NCBI RefSeq assembly: GCF_028802875.1 | Contig: NZ_JARAMP010000005.1 | Location: forward strand, 62,001 to 126,000 | From: Seohaeicola sp024304985 | Lineage (GTDB): Bacteria > Pseudomonadota > Alphaproteobacteria > Rhodobacterales > Rhodobacteraceae | Reading direction: 5' to 3' | DNA length: 64,000 nucleotides | In this document: positions 18,152-27,162 of the stretch, in pieces | Numbering within the stretch: position 1 is the stretch's first letter | Layout of the letters: each line of letters opens with the position of its first letter | The notes under the pieces: generated by a model | What the model was told of the DNA's origin: nothing | The model's database searches: none | What the model saw: only the letters and a program-made list of their open reading frames with translations | Position numbers and translations under genes: made by a program

Positions 18152-19174
18152 ATGCGCCACGACTATCTGCATGACGCCGCAAGCGGGCGGCTGATCGCAG
18201 CGCCTGACACGGACAGTCGCGCGGTCTGGACCGATTTGCTGGCACCCACTTCCGAGGAGGAGGCGGCGCTGGAGGCGGAACTGGGGATCGACCTGCCCAC
18301 CCGCGACGACATGCGCGAGATCGAACCCTCGGCGCGGATCTATTCAGAGGACGGCGCGCTGTTCATGACCGCCACCGTTCTGGCCGGGGCGGCGACGCTG
18401 GAGCCTGTCAGCGAACCCGTGACCTTTGTGTTGACCTCGGACCGGGTGGTGTCGATCCGCTATCACGAGCCTTATTCCTTGCAGAACGTGCCCCAGCGCG
18501 CGGCCGGGTTGCAGGCCGATTGCGCGACGCCGCTGAGGATGCTGATGACGCTGATGGAGGTGCTGGTGGAGCGTTGCGCCGACATCCTTGAGGCCGAAAG
18601 CCAGTCGGTCGATGCGCTGAGCCGCCAGATCTTTCAGCCGGCGGGCCAGCCTGCGCAGAAGGGCGTCGATCTGTCGGCGGTCATCAGCCGGATCGGGCGG
18701 CATGGCGAGTTGAATTCCCGGTTGCAGGACAGCCTTGTCACCATCGAGCGGATCGTCAACCACATGACCCAGATGCGTCTGGCCGCGCGCAAGGATCGTG
18801 CGGGGCAGGACAGTGCCAACCAGAAGGATGCGCCATCGGGCGGGCCGGTGTCGGGACTGAACGGGCGGGACAAGCGCCTGTTGCGCGACATCCGCTCGCT
18901 GATCGCCTATTCGGACGCGCAGTCGCAGCGGGTGACCTTCATGCTGGACGCCACGCTGGGGCTGCTGAACATCCAGCAGAACGGGATCATCAAGATATTC
19001 TCGGTCGCCGCCGTGGTGTTCCTGCCGCCCACGCTGATCGCATCGATCTACGGGATGAATTTCGATGTCATGCCGGAACTGGCCACCCCCTATGGCTATC
19101 CGCTGGCGCTGGGGGGCATGGTGCTTTCCGCGATCCTGCCGTATCTGTTCTTCAAGCGGAAAGGCTGGCTTTGA
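18152..19174 (+). CDS. corA: CorA-family divalent cation transporter
   Basis: A 340-aa 2-TM-GxN transporter. The large cytoplasmic N-terminal domain (to about residue 275) is followed by two C-terminal helices; the signature YGMNFDVMPEL lies between them and the protein ends FFKRKGWL. The family moves Mg2+, Co2+ or, in ZntB members, Zn2+; which applies here cannot be read off. I chose ATG 18152 (MRHDYLHDAASGR) because homologues start near such a sequence and a GCGGGGGC site precedes it; the frame is open upstream to 18023. The 159 bases before it hold no other gene. Confidence 0.9.
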   Translation: MRHDYLHDAASGRLIAAPDTDSRAVWTDLLAPTSEEEAALEAELGIDLPTRDDMREIEPSARIYSEDGALFMTATVLAGAATLEPVSEPVTFVLTSDRVVSIRYHEPYSLQNVPQRAAGLQADCATPLRMLMTLMEVLVERCADILEAESQSVDALSRQIFQPAGQPAQKGVDLSAVISRIGRHGELNSRLQDSLVTIERIVNHMTQMRLAARKDRAGQDSANQKDAPSGGPVSGLNGRDKRLLRDIRSLIAYSDAQSQRVTFMLDATLGLLNIQQNGIIKIFSVAAVVFLPPTLIASIYGMNFDVMPELATPYGYPLALGGMVLSAILPYLFFKRKGWL

Positions 19175-19215
19175 CCGGCCCCGTGGCCCCGTCCAGCATC
19201 GCAAGGTGATATGTC

Positions 19216-19818
19216 ATGCCAGCCCTTCTTCCCACAGGCTTTTCCGGCCGCATCACTTGGCTCGGGGTCATCACCTCTGAGGATCGCAAGGCGCTTGTGG
19301 CCGAGGCGCGCGATGCGCTGGATCTGACCTATGCGGGCATCGCAGGGTCCGTGCATGGCGGTGTGACGCGGTTGTCCTGTAGCCGGGTGACGGCGCAGCA
19401 TCCCAAGGGCACGCCGATCCGGAATGAGCGGCAACTGTCGATCCTGTCGGTCGAGGAGATGGGCCAGATCGCGGCGCGCATGGGGCTGGACACGCTTGAC
19501 CCGGCGCGATTGGGGGCGTCCATCGTGATCGAGGGGATTGACGATCTCAGCCACCTGCCGCCCTCGTCCCGGTTGCAGGCACCCTCGGGCGCGACGCTGG
19601 TCGTGGACATGCAGAACCGTCCCTGCATCCTGCCCGCGCGCAGCATCGACACGGTGCATCCCGGATATGGCAAGGCGTTCAAGCCCGCAGCCGAGGGGCG
19701 GCGGGGCGTGACCGCATGGGTGCAGCGCGAAGGGCGCATCGCGCTGGGGGACAGGCTGACCCTGCATGTGCCGGATCAACGCGTCTGGGCGCATCTGGCC
19801 GACGCGCGGCGGCGTTGA
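19216..19818 (+). CDS. MOSC-domain protein
   Basis: A 200-aa protein with the MOSC layout: a beta-rich core with VHGGVTRLSCSRV near residue 50, IRNERQLSILSVEEM, and the region LGASIVIEGIDDLSHLPP typical of MOSC proteins. MOSC domains bind sulfur or molybdenum-cofactor ligands in molybdenum cofactor sulfurases and mARC-like enzymes. It is a single-domain version whose substrate is unknown. The 171 bases after it hold no gene and only short GC-rich inverted repeats, presumably the fhs leader. Confidence 0.78.
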   Translation: MPALLPTGFSGRITWLGVITSEDRKALVAEARDALDLTYAGIAGSVHGGVTRLSCSRVTAQHPKGTPIRNERQLSILSVEEMGQIAARMGLDTLDPARLGASIVIEGIDDLSHLPPSSRLQAPSGATLVVDMQNRPCILPARSIDTVHPGYGKAFKPAAEGRRGVTAWVQREGRIALGDRLTLHVPDQRVWAHLADARRR

Positions 19819-19989
19819 CGGGGGGACGAGATCCCGCATAGCGGCCGAAACACCCGCGCATGAGCAGGCCAGACCCCTTGGGGGCCGTTTGTTTGGCCGC
19901 AAATGTCGGAAACGCGATCTTTACGCCCGCCCCGGCTCTGTATAGCCAAGGAACTGTCGGGACAAACCGACCAGACAGGGAAGAGGGAC

Positions 19990-21666
19990 ATGACGTTCAG
20001 ATCCGATATCGAGATTGCCCGCGACGCGCGCAAACAGCCGATCCAGGAGATCGGGGCCAAGCTGGGCATCCCGGCGGCGCATCTGCTGCCTTACGGTCAT
20101 GACAAGGCCAAGATCAGCCAGGAGTTCATCTCATCGGTGCAGGATCGCCCGAACGGCAAGCTGATCCTTGTGACCGCGATCAATCCGACCCCGGCGGGCG
20201 AGGGCAAGACGACCACCACTGTCGGGCTTGGCGACGGGCTGAACCGCATCGGCAAACGGGCGGCGATCTGTATCCGCGAAGCCTCGCTGGGGCCGAATTT
20301 CGGCATGAAGGGCGGGGCCGCGGGGGGCGGCTATGCCCAGATCGTCCCGATGGAGGAGATGAACCTGCATTTTACAGGGGATTTCCACGCCATCACCAGC
20401 GCCCACAACCTGCTGTCGGCGATGATCGACAACCATATCTACTGGGGCAATGCGCTTGAGATCGACGCGCGGCGCATCACGTGGCGGCGCGTGATGGACA
20501 TGAATGACCGCGCCCTGCGCGATGTGGTGGTCAGTCTGGGTGGCGTATCGAACGGTTTTCCGCGCCAGACCGGGTTCGACATCACGGTTGCCTCGGAAGT
20601 CATGGCGATCCTGTGCCTTGCCAAGGATCTGGCCGATCTGGAGCGGCGTCTGGGCGATATCGTCGTGGCCTATACGCGCGAGCGCAAGCCGATCTATGCC
20701 CGCGACATCAAGGCGGACGGCGCGATGACGGTTCTTTTGAAGGATGCGATGCAGCCCAATCTGGTGCAGACCTTGGAGAACAACCCCGCCTTCGTGCATG
20801 GCGGGCCCTTTGCCAATATCGCGCATGGCTGCAACTCGGTGATCGCCACGACGACGGCGCTGAAACTGGCCGATTACGTGGTGACCGAAGCGGGTTTCGG
20901 GGCCGATCTGGGGGCCGAGAAGTTCATGAACATCAAATGCCGCAAGGCCGGGCTTGCGCCGGATGCGGTGGTGATCGTGGCGACCGTGCGCGCGATGAAG
21001 ATGAACGGCGGGGTCGCCAAGGCCGATCTGGGGGCCGAGAACGTGGCCGCCGTGCAGGCGGGCTGTCCGAACCTTGGTCGCCATATCGGCAATGTGAAAT
21101 CCTTCGGCGTGCCTGTCGTGGTGGCAATCAACCATTTCGCGGGCGATACCGCCGCCGAAATCGCGGCGGTTCAGGCCTATGTCGCCGAACAGGGCGCAGA
21201 GGCGGTGCTGTGCAAACATTGGGCACAGGGCGGGGCCGGGACCGAGGAACTGGCCCATAAGGTCGTGGCGCTGGCGGAAAGTGGGCAGGCGCAATTCGCG
21301 CCGCTCTATCCCGACGAGATGCCCCTGCTGGAGAAGATCGAGACCATCGCCAAGCGCATCTATCACGCCGATGCCATTCTGGCCGATGACAAGATCCGCG
21401 CGCAACTGGCCGAGTGGGAGGCGGCGGGTTACGGCCATCTGCCGGTCTGCATGGCCAAGACGCAGTATTCCTTCACCACCGATCCGACCCGGCGCGGCGC
21501 TCCCGTGGGTCATACGGTGCCCGTGCGCGAGGTGCGCCTGAGTGCCGGGGCGGGGTTCGTGGTGGCGATCTGCGGCGAGATCATGACCATGCCCGGCCTG
21601 CCGCGCACCCCCAGCGCCGAGGCGATCCGGTTGAACGGGGCGGGCCAGATCGAGGGATTGTTCTGA
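19990..21666 (+). CDS. fhs: Formate-tetrahydrofolate ligase
   Basis: A 558-aa enzyme that makes 10-formyl-THF from formate, THF and ATP. The ATP loop is TPAGEGKTTTTVGLGDGL, preceded by LILVTAINP; GPNFGMKGGAAGGGYAQ and CRKAGLAPDAVVIVATVRA are further conserved blocks. The start is ATG 19990 behind AAGAGGG; the length then equals the family standard. It is followed by folD, giving an adjacent pair for C1-folate interconversion. Confidence 0.96.
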   Translation: MTFRSDIEIARDARKQPIQEIGAKLGIPAAHLLPYGHDKAKISQEFISSVQDRPNGKLILVTAINPTPAGEGKTTTTVGLGDGLNRIGKRAAICIREASLGPNFGMKGGAAGGGYAQIVPMEEMNLHFTGDFHAITSAHNLLSAMIDNHIYWGNALEIDARRITWRRVMDMNDRALRDVVVSLGGVSNGFPRQTGFDITVASEVMAILCLAKDLADLERRLGDIVVAYTRERKPIYARDIKADGAMTVLLKDAMQPNLVQTLENNPAFVHGGPFANIAHGCNSVIATTTALKLADYVVTEAGFGADLGAEKFMNIKCRKAGLAPDAVVIVATVRAMKMNGGVAKADLGAENVAAVQAGCPNLGRHIGNVKSFGVPVVVAINHFAGDTAAEIAAVQAYVAEQGAEAVLCKHWAQGGAGTEELAHKVVALAESGQAQFAPLYPDEMPLLEKIETIAKRIYHADAILADDKIRAQLAEWEAAGYGHLPVCMAKTQYSFTTDPTRRGAPVGHTVPVREVRLSAGAGFVVAICGEIMTMPGLPRTPSAEAIRLNGAGQIEGLF

Positions 21667-21677
21667 GCCCTGGCCGG

Positions 21678-21715
21678 GGATGCCTCCGGCGGGGATATTT
21701 GCGGCAAGAAGAGAC
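21678..21715 (+). repeat. Intergenic repeat, full form (copy B)
   Basis: The element reads GGATGCCTCCGGCGGGGATA followed by TTTGCGGCAAGAAGAGAC. The first 24 bases are identical at 27423 and 32053. It lies between fhs and folD, and the trailing GACGGAAGGG may supply the folD ribosome binding site. Confidence 0.7.
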
Positions 21716-21730
21716 GGAAGGGCAAGGCAT

Positions 21731-22624
21731 ATGACAGCCAGCATCATCGACGGCAAGGCATTCGCGGCGGGGCTGCGGGACAAGGTGGCGGGGCATGTCG
21801 CGCGCCTCGGGGCGGATCATGGCATCGTGCCGGGATTGGCCGTGGTGCTGGTGGGCGAGGACCCGGCCTCGGAAGTCTATGTCCGCTCCAAGGGCAAGAT
21901 GACGGTCGAGGTCGGCATGCGGTCCTTTGAGCATCGTCTGGCGGCGGATACGGATGAGGCGACGCTTCTGGGCTTGATTCAAAAGTTGAACAATGATCCA
22001 CAAGTGCATGGTATCCTTGTTCAATTGCCGCTGCCCGCGCATCTGGACTCTGATCTGGTGATCAATGCGATCGACCCGGCCAAGGATGTGGACGGCTTCC
22101 ATATCTCGAATGTCGGGCTGCTGGCGACGGGGCAGAAGGCGATGGTGCCCTGCACGCCGCTGGGGTGCCTTTTGATGCTGCGCGCCCATCACGGCGAGCT
22201 GTCTGGGATGGAGGCTGTGGTGATCGGCCGGTCCAACATCGTGGGCAAGCCGATGGCGCAACTGCTGCTGGGGGAAAGCTGCACGGTGACGGTGGCCCAT
22301 TCGCGGACCCGTGATCTGGCAGGCGTGGTGCGGCGGGCCGATATCGTGGTGGCCGCCGTGGGGCGCGCGCAGATGGTGCCGGGCGACTGGATCAAGCCGG
22401 GGGCGACGGTGATTGATGTGGGCATCAACCGCGTGGATGCGGGCGGGGGCAAGACACGTCTGGTGGGCGACGTGGAGTTCGACAGCGTCGCCGCCGTGGC
22501 CGGCGCCATCACCCCGGTGCCGGGTGGGGTGGGGCCGATGACCATCGCCTGCCTGCTGGCCAATACCGTCACCGCCTGCTGCCGGGCCAATGACCTGCCC
22601 GAACCCGAAGGTCTGACGGTCTGA
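21731..22624 (+). CDS. folD: FolD, methylene-THF dehydrogenase/cyclohydrolase
   Basis: A 297-aa bifunctional enzyme converting 5,10-methylene-THF to 10-formyl-THF. The catalytic-site region SEVYVRSKGKMTVEVGM contains the conserved Tyr and Lys, and the NADP-binding motif VIGRSNIVGKPMAQLLL and the C-terminal PVPGGVGPMTIACLL are clear. The start is ATG 21731; the frame open upstream runs through the repeat and is not coding. It acts directly with the upstream fhs product. Confidence 0.96.
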   Translation: MTASIIDGKAFAAGLRDKVAGHVARLGADHGIVPGLAVVLVGEDPASEVYVRSKGKMTVEVGMRSFEHRLAADTDEATLLGLIQKLNNDPQVHGILVQLPLPAHLDSDLVINAIDPAKDVDGFHISNVGLLATGQKAMVPCTPLGCLLMLRAHHGELSGMEAVVIGRSNIVGKPMAQLLLGESCTVTVAHSRTRDLAGVVRRADIVVAAVGRAQMVPGDWIKPGATVIDVGINRVDAGGGKTRLVGDVEFDSVAAVAGAITPVPGGVGPMTIACLLANTVTACCRANDLPEPEGLTV

Positions 22625-22657
22625 GGCGCGATCGGCCTGCCGGGCGGTGCGTCTGAT

Positions 22658-22673
22658 CCCGCCGCGTGGCGGG
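22658..22673. terminator. Hairpin between convergent folD and thioesterase genes
   Basis: CCCGCC (22658-22663) and GGCGGG (22668-22673) form a 6-bp stem with the loop GCGT in the 54 bases between two convergent genes. There is no T-tract, so function as a terminator is plausible but unproven. Confidence 0.35.
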
Positions 22674-22678
22674 CGTGA

Positions 22679-23104
22679 TCACGCGAAGCCGTCCACCGGC
22701 ACCATCGTGCCTTGCAGGATCGCGATCAGGGTCAGCTTGTCCGCCTGTCGGGCATGCACTTCGGCGCTGACCACCATCAGGCGGCGGCCCGGCTTGATCA
22801 CCCGCCCTGTCGCGATCAGCAGATCGCCCACGGCCGGGGCCAGCAGGTTGATCTTGATCTCGGCGGTCAGCACGTCGCGGTCGGGCGGCATCAGGCTGAG
22901 CGCGGCATAGCCTGCGGCCGTGTCACCCAGCGAGAAGGTCAGCCCGGCATGGCCAAACCCCTGCTGCTGGCGCAGACCGGGCAGGATCGGCGCTTCGATC
23001 CGCACCTCGCCGGGGCCGAGTTCCGCCAGTCGCGCGCCAAGCGTCTGCATCATCGTCTGCGCCTCGAAGCTGCGGGAAATGCGGTCGGAAGTAAACTGGT
23101 CCAT
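22679..23104 (-). CDS. PaaI-family hotdog thioesterase
   Basis: A 141-aa hotdog-fold protein starting at MDQFTSDRISRSFEAQ. QQQGFGHAGLTFSLGDTAAGYAA matches the PaaI-type pattern (HGGxxxxLxDxxxGxAA, with the first Gly pair altered to HAG). Family members hydrolyse acyl-CoA or aryl-CoA thioesters; the substrate is not predictable. An open extension upstream (to 23248) is unlikely. It is divergent from the LytTR gene and convergent with folD. Confidence 0.8.
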   Translation of the reverse strand: MDQFTSDRISRSFEAQTMMQTLGARLAELGPGEVRIEAPILPGLRQQQGFGHAGLTFSLGDTAAGYAALSLMPPDRDVLTAEIKINLLAPAVGDLLIATGRVIKPGRRLMVVSAEVHARQADKLTLIAILQGTMVPVDGFA

Positions 23105-23250
23105 CTGAGATACCGTTCTGGGTTGAATTCTGGTGACAGCCGACCGACCCGGCGCGGGGACGGCCGCATTGTGCAAGCTTGCCGGATCAGGACAGACCAA
23201 ATAAGTATGCGGAAGTATAGCCATGTCTTTGACATAAGGGACAGCCATCG

Positions 23251-24042
23251 ATGCCAGAGGCGTTCATCTCTGCGGCGCGCGCATTGTCGATGCGGGGCAA
23301 CCTGTCACTCGGACTGCTGGCCATTCTGGCGGCGGTCGTGACGGGCCCGTTCGACACGCACCGGACGCTTAGCCTGCCGATGCAGGTTGGCTATTGGAGC
23401 GTGATCGTCCTGGGTTCGATCTTCATCGCGACCCTGGTTCAGGACTATCTGGCGCCCCATATGCGGCACCTGCCGATGTGGCAGCAGGCATTGGCGGATT
23501 CGATCGGCATGGCGGTGCTGTTCTCACCGCTGGCCTATGGCTGGACCTATCTGCTGGTCACGCCGCTGGATGGAAGTCTGATGGCTTTTCACTGGTTCGT
23601 GCTGGATGTCGCCCTGATCAGCTTTGCGATCTTTGCCGCGCGCCGGATCATCATCACCCGGGTCCGGCTGGCGGCGTTCGAGGCCTCGGACAGCGGGGCG
23701 ATGCCGGGGCTGACGCCCGAACAGGAGGCGCGTCCGCGGCTCTATCGCCGGATTGCGCCCGATGATCCCGGCCCCATCATCCGGATCGAGGCGATGGACC
23801 ATTTCGTCAACGTGGTGACTCCGCAGGACATTTATCAGTTGCGGCTGCGGTTTGCGGATGCGGTGGATCAGATGGACGGGGTGGACGGGCTGATCACCCA
23901 TCGTTCGCATTGGGTGGCGCGCGAGGCGGTGGATGATGTGGAGCGCGAGAACGGGCGCGTCTTCCTGCGTGTCGCCTGCGGGACGCGGGTGCCTGTCAGC
24001 CGCAAGCAGATCCCTGTGCTGGAGCAAACCGGGTTGATCTGA
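23251..24042 (+). CDS. Membrane-bound LytTR-type transcriptional regulator
   Basis: A 263-aa protein with four predicted N-terminal membrane helices (within about 18-135: LSLGLLAILAAVVTG, VIVLGSIFIATLV, IGMAVLFSPLAYGWTYLL, VLDVALISFAIFAA) and a C-terminal LytTR DNA-binding domain (about 165-263) with IRIEAMDHFVNVVTPQD and RSHWVAREAVDDV. Such one-component membrane LytTR proteins are common in alphaproteobacteria; no partner kinase or separate sensor is adjacent. Signal and targets are unknown. It converges with pdeM seven bases away. Confidence 0.85.
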   Translation: MPEAFISAARALSMRGNLSLGLLAILAAVVTGPFDTHRTLSLPMQVGYWSVIVLGSIFIATLVQDYLAPHMRHLPMWQQALADSIGMAVLFSPLAYGWTYLLVTPLDGSLMAFHWFVLDVALISFAIFAARRIIITRVRLAAFEASDSGAMPGLTPEQEARPRLYRRIAPDDPGPIIRIEAMDHFVNVVTPQDIYQLRLRFADAVDQMDGVDGLITHRSHWVAREAVDDVERENGRVFLRVACGTRVPVSRKQIPVLEQTGLI

Positions 24043-24049
24043 TGCGCCG

Positions 24050-24712
24050 TCAGCGCGGCATGGGCACGGCCACGGCCTGACGCCCGGTCAGCACGGCGAT
24101 GGCATCGGGCGCCATAAGGGCGTCCAGCACCGCATCCGTGCTGCGCAAGCCCCCTGTATAGGTGCCATAGGCGGGCAGGATCACGCGGGAGGCGTCGATC
24201 AGAAAGGCCGGGCGGCTGAGCGTGCCTGCACGGGTGCGGATCTGCGCCTTGGGGTGATAATGGCCCGAGATTTCGCCTTGCCCGGCGGGATCGGCGATAT
24301 GGCGGAAGGTCAGCGGGGGCAGGCGCAGTTCGGCCAGATGGGTGCCGCCCAGATCGACGGGGCCGGGGTCGTGATTGCCCTCGGCCCAGATCCAGCGCCG
24401 CCCCGCCTGTAGCCGCGCGATCCAGAGGCGGGCGTCATCCGTCAGGCCATCCTGCGCGGCCAGATCGTCGAAACTGTCGCCAAGGCAGATCACGGTGGTT
24501 GCGCGGGTCGCGTCCAGATCGGCCTGCAGGCGGGTCAGGGTGTCCTGCACCTCATAGGGGGGCAGAGCCATGCCGCCGCGCCGCACACGCCGTTCCGATT
24601 TGCCGAAGTGCAGGTCTGACACGGCCAGCAGCCCCTGTGCGGGCCAGTGCAGCGCGCCAGAGGGCAGGGCATGCAGGGTTTCCCCGGCAAGGGTGAAGGC
24701 GTGATGGACCAT
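24050..24712 (-). CDS. pdeM: PdeM, ligase-associated metallophosphoesterase
   Basis: A 220-aa calcineurin-like phosphoesterase. Metal-binding motifs are DLHFGK (33-38), GDSFDD (78-83), GNHD (112-115) and GHYHP (150-154). The family (ligase-associated DNA damage response endonuclease PdeM) is normally encoded with a DEXH helicase, an ATP-dependent DNA ligase and an exonuclease. Here the helicase is 41 bases upstream on the same strand, but neither ligase nor exonuclease is next to it. Confidence 0.88.
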   Translation of the reverse strand: MVHHAFTLAGETLHALPSGALHWPAQGLLAVSDLHFGKSERRVRRGGMALPPYEVQDTLTRLQADLDATRATTVICLGDSFDDLAAQDGLTDDARLWIARLQAGRRWIWAEGNHDPGPVDLGGTHLAELRLPPLTFRHIADPAGQGEISGHYHPKAQIRTRAGTLSRPAFLIDASRVILPAYGTYTGGLRSTDAVLDALMAPDAIAVLTGRQAVAVPMPR

Positions 24713-24753
24713 GATCCGCCTCTTGGCAGGCGATCAGACCCAAGGCAAGAGGA

Positions 24754-27162
24754 TCAGCTGAACCCGGCTTCGCGCATCAGTTCCTCTGCCGCCTCGGCCA
24801 TCAGGCGTTCGCGGGCCATGCCCTCGACCGGAACGCGGCCCATTTCAAGAAAGAGCGGCGCGGAGAAGGGCGTCAGGCGGCTGAGGCGGATCACGTCGAT
24901 CCGGTCGCCCACCCGTTCCAGCATCTCGCGCACGCGGCCGAAATCGACAAGGCCGCGCATCGCCTCGGTGCGGGTGATCTTGAGCAGCAGGTGATCGGGG
25001 TCGTATTTGACCAGCGTGTCATAGAGGATGTCGGACGAGAATGTCGCCTGCCGCCCGGATTTGCGCTGCCCCGCGCTGATGCGGTCGATCAGCCCCGCGA
25101 TGGTGGCCGAGGCGCGGAAGGTGCGTTTCATCACAGCATTGCCCTTGAACCATGCCTCCAGCCCATCCTCCAGCTTTTGCGGATCCAGCAGGGCACGCGC
25201 ATCGGTCAGGGGTTTCAGCCCCCAGATCAATGTCGCATAATCGGTGGCGACGAAACCCAGCGGGTCCAGCCCCATCTCCTCCATCCGTTTGGTCAGCAGA
25301 AGGCCGAGGGTTTGTTGGGCATTGCGCCCGGCGAACCCATAAACGCAGGCATGTTCGCGCCCGTCATGGGGAAAACTTTCGATCAGAAGCCGCCCCGGCT
25401 CTGGCAGGCGGCTGACGCGGGCCTGCAGGGCCAGCCAGTCGGTGATGTGCGCGGGCAGGTCCGGCCAGTCGTCCTGTTGCAGCATCCGCAGGATACGGGT
25501 GCTGAGCTGGGTGGAGGTGGCGAATTTCGTGCCCATGAAGGTCGCGATCTTGGGCTTGCGGCCGGGGTCGGGGCTGACCTCGACGGTCATCTCGCGCAGA
25601 CCCTCATAGCGGACGATCTGCCCGCCGATCAGGAAGGTGTCGCCGGGGGTCAGGGTGGCGGCAAAAGCCTCCTCGATCTCGCCCAGGGGTTTGCCGCCGC
25701 GATTGCGCCGGAAGCGGACCTTGAGCGTGTCTGTGTCCTGTATCGTGCCTATATTCATGCGGATCTGGCGCGCGGCGCGCGGGTCGCGCAGTTGCCACAG
25801 CCCGTCCGGGCGCTGCATCAGGCGTTGCCAGCGGTCATAGGCGCGCAGGGCATAGCCGCCGGTGGCGATGAAATCGAGACAGGCGTCGAAATCGGCGCGG
25901 GTCAGGGTGGCATAGGCGCCGGCGGTCGTGACCTCGGCGTAAAGCGTATCGGCGTCAAAAGGCCCGGCGCAGGCTGCGATCAGGATCTGCTGGCAGAGCA
26001 CGTCCAAAGGCCCGTCCCCACGTGGTTCGCCGTCAAGGTCATGGGCTTTGACGGCCTCCAAGGCTGCCAGACATTCGATCACCTCGAAACGGTTTGCGGG
26101 CACCAGAAGCGCCTTGGAGGGCGCGTTATAGCGGTGATTGGCCCGGCCAATGCGTTGCACGAGGCGTTTGACGTTCTTGGGTGCGCCGATCTGGATCACC
26201 AGATCCACATCGCCCCAGTCGATCCCCAGATCAAGGCTGCCGGTGCAGACGATGGCGCGCAACTGTCCGGCCACCATCGCCGCCTCGACCCTTGCGCGCT
26301 GTTCGCGGTCAAGGCTGCCGTGATGGATGCCGATGGGCAGCGCGTCCTCATTGGCGAGCCAGAGGTTGTGAAAGAAGATCTCGGCCTGCGCGCGGGTGTT
26401 GTGGAAAATGAGCGTGGTGTTGTGGGCCTTGACCTGCGCCAGCACGGCGGGGATCGCATAGGCGGCCCCTCCGCCGGACCATGGGGGCGGCTGGTCGGTG
26501 GTCAGCATGGCGATATCGGGGTCTGGCCCCGGATCGGCGGTCAGGATCGGGCAGGGGTCGGGGTGGCGCGCCAGAAAACGCGCGATGGCGGCGGGGTCAT
26601 CCACGGTGGCCGACAGGCCCACGCGGCGCAGATCGGGACAGAGGGTTTGCAGGCGGGCCAGCGCCAGCATCAGCTGATCACCGCGCTTGGAGTCGGCCAG
26701 TGCGTGGATTTCATCGACCACCACGCGCTTGAGGCCCGCGAAGATGCGGGGGGCGTCCTCGTAGGAGGTCAGCAAGGCAAGGCTTTCCGGCGTGGTCAGC
26801 AGGATATGCGGCGGGTCGGCGCGTTGGCGGCGTTTGGTATGGGCGGAGGTGTCGCCGGTGCGGTCCTCGATCCTGATGGGCAGGCCCATCTCGGCCACGG
26901 GGGTTTGCAGGTTGCGCTTGATATCGGCGGCCAGCGCCTTGAGCGGCGAGACATAGAGGGTGTGCAGGCCCGTGTGGTCCGCGGTGGCGAGGTCGGCCAG
27001 CGTGGGCAGAAACCCTGCCAGCGTCTTGCCGCCGCCTGTGGGGGCGATCAGGAGGAGCGCCGGATCATGGCTGCGCGCCAGCATGTCAAGCTGATGCGGA
27101 TGCGGCGCCCAGCCCTTGGTCTGGAACCAGTCGGTGAGGATGGGGGGCAGGGCGGTGCTCAT
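24754..27162 (-). CDS. Ligase-associated DEXH-box helicase (Lhr-like)
   Basis: An 802-aa superfamily 2 helicase. Motif I is APTGGGKT (40-47), motif II is VVVDEIHALADSKRG, and the second RecA domain holds TLIFHNTRAQAEIFFHNLW, CTGSLDLGIDWGDVD and VQRIGRANHRY. A winged-helix and Lhr-type C-terminal region follow. It belongs to the shorter Lhr-like group linked to LigD-type repair cassettes. With pdeM it forms a two-gene unit. The start MSTALPPILTDWF fits; the role in DNA damage repair is inferred from the family. Confidence 0.9.
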   Translation of the reverse strand: MSTALPPILTDWFQTKGWAPHPHQLDMLARSHDPALLLIAPTGGGKTLAGFLPTLADLATADHTGLHTLYVSPLKALAADIKRNLQTPVAEMGLPIRIEDRTGDTSAHTKRRQRADPPHILLTTPESLALLTSYEDAPRIFAGLKRVVVDEIHALADSKRGDQLMLALARLQTLCPDLRRVGLSATVDDPAAIARFLARHPDPCPILTADPGPDPDIAMLTTDQPPPWSGGGAAYAIPAVLAQVKAHNTTLIFHNTRAQAEIFFHNLWLANEDALPIGIHHGSLDREQRARVEAAMVAGQLRAIVCTGSLDLGIDWGDVDLVIQIGAPKNVKRLVQRIGRANHRYNAPSKALLVPANRFEVIECLAALEAVKAHDLDGEPRGDGPLDVLCQQILIAACAGPFDADTLYAEVTTAGAYATLTRADFDACLDFIATGGYALRAYDRWQRLMQRPDGLWQLRDPRAARQIRMNIGTIQDTDTLKVRFRRNRGGKPLGEIEEAFAATLTPGDTFLIGGQIVRYEGLREMTVEVSPDPGRKPKIATFMGTKFATSTQLSTRILRMLQQDDWPDLPAHITDWLALQARVSRLPEPGRLLIESFPHDGREHACVYGFAGRNAQQTLGLLLTKRMEEMGLDPLGFVATDYATLIWGLKPLTDARALLDPQKLEDGLEAWFKGNAVMKRTFRASATIAGLIDRISAGQRKSGRQATFSSDILYDTLVKYDPDHLLLKITRTEAMRGLVDFGRVREMLERVGDRIDVIRLSRLTPFSAPLFLEMGRVPVEGMARERLMAEAAEELMREAGFS

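Noticed and set aside
19819..19989. Possible riboswitch or structured leader upstream of fhs
   Set aside because: Contains short GC inverted repeats, but I could match no known folate or other riboswitch architecture.
20131..21783. A 550-codon open frame opposite fhs
   Set aside because: Antisense shadow; the plus strand encodes a complete formate-THF ligase.
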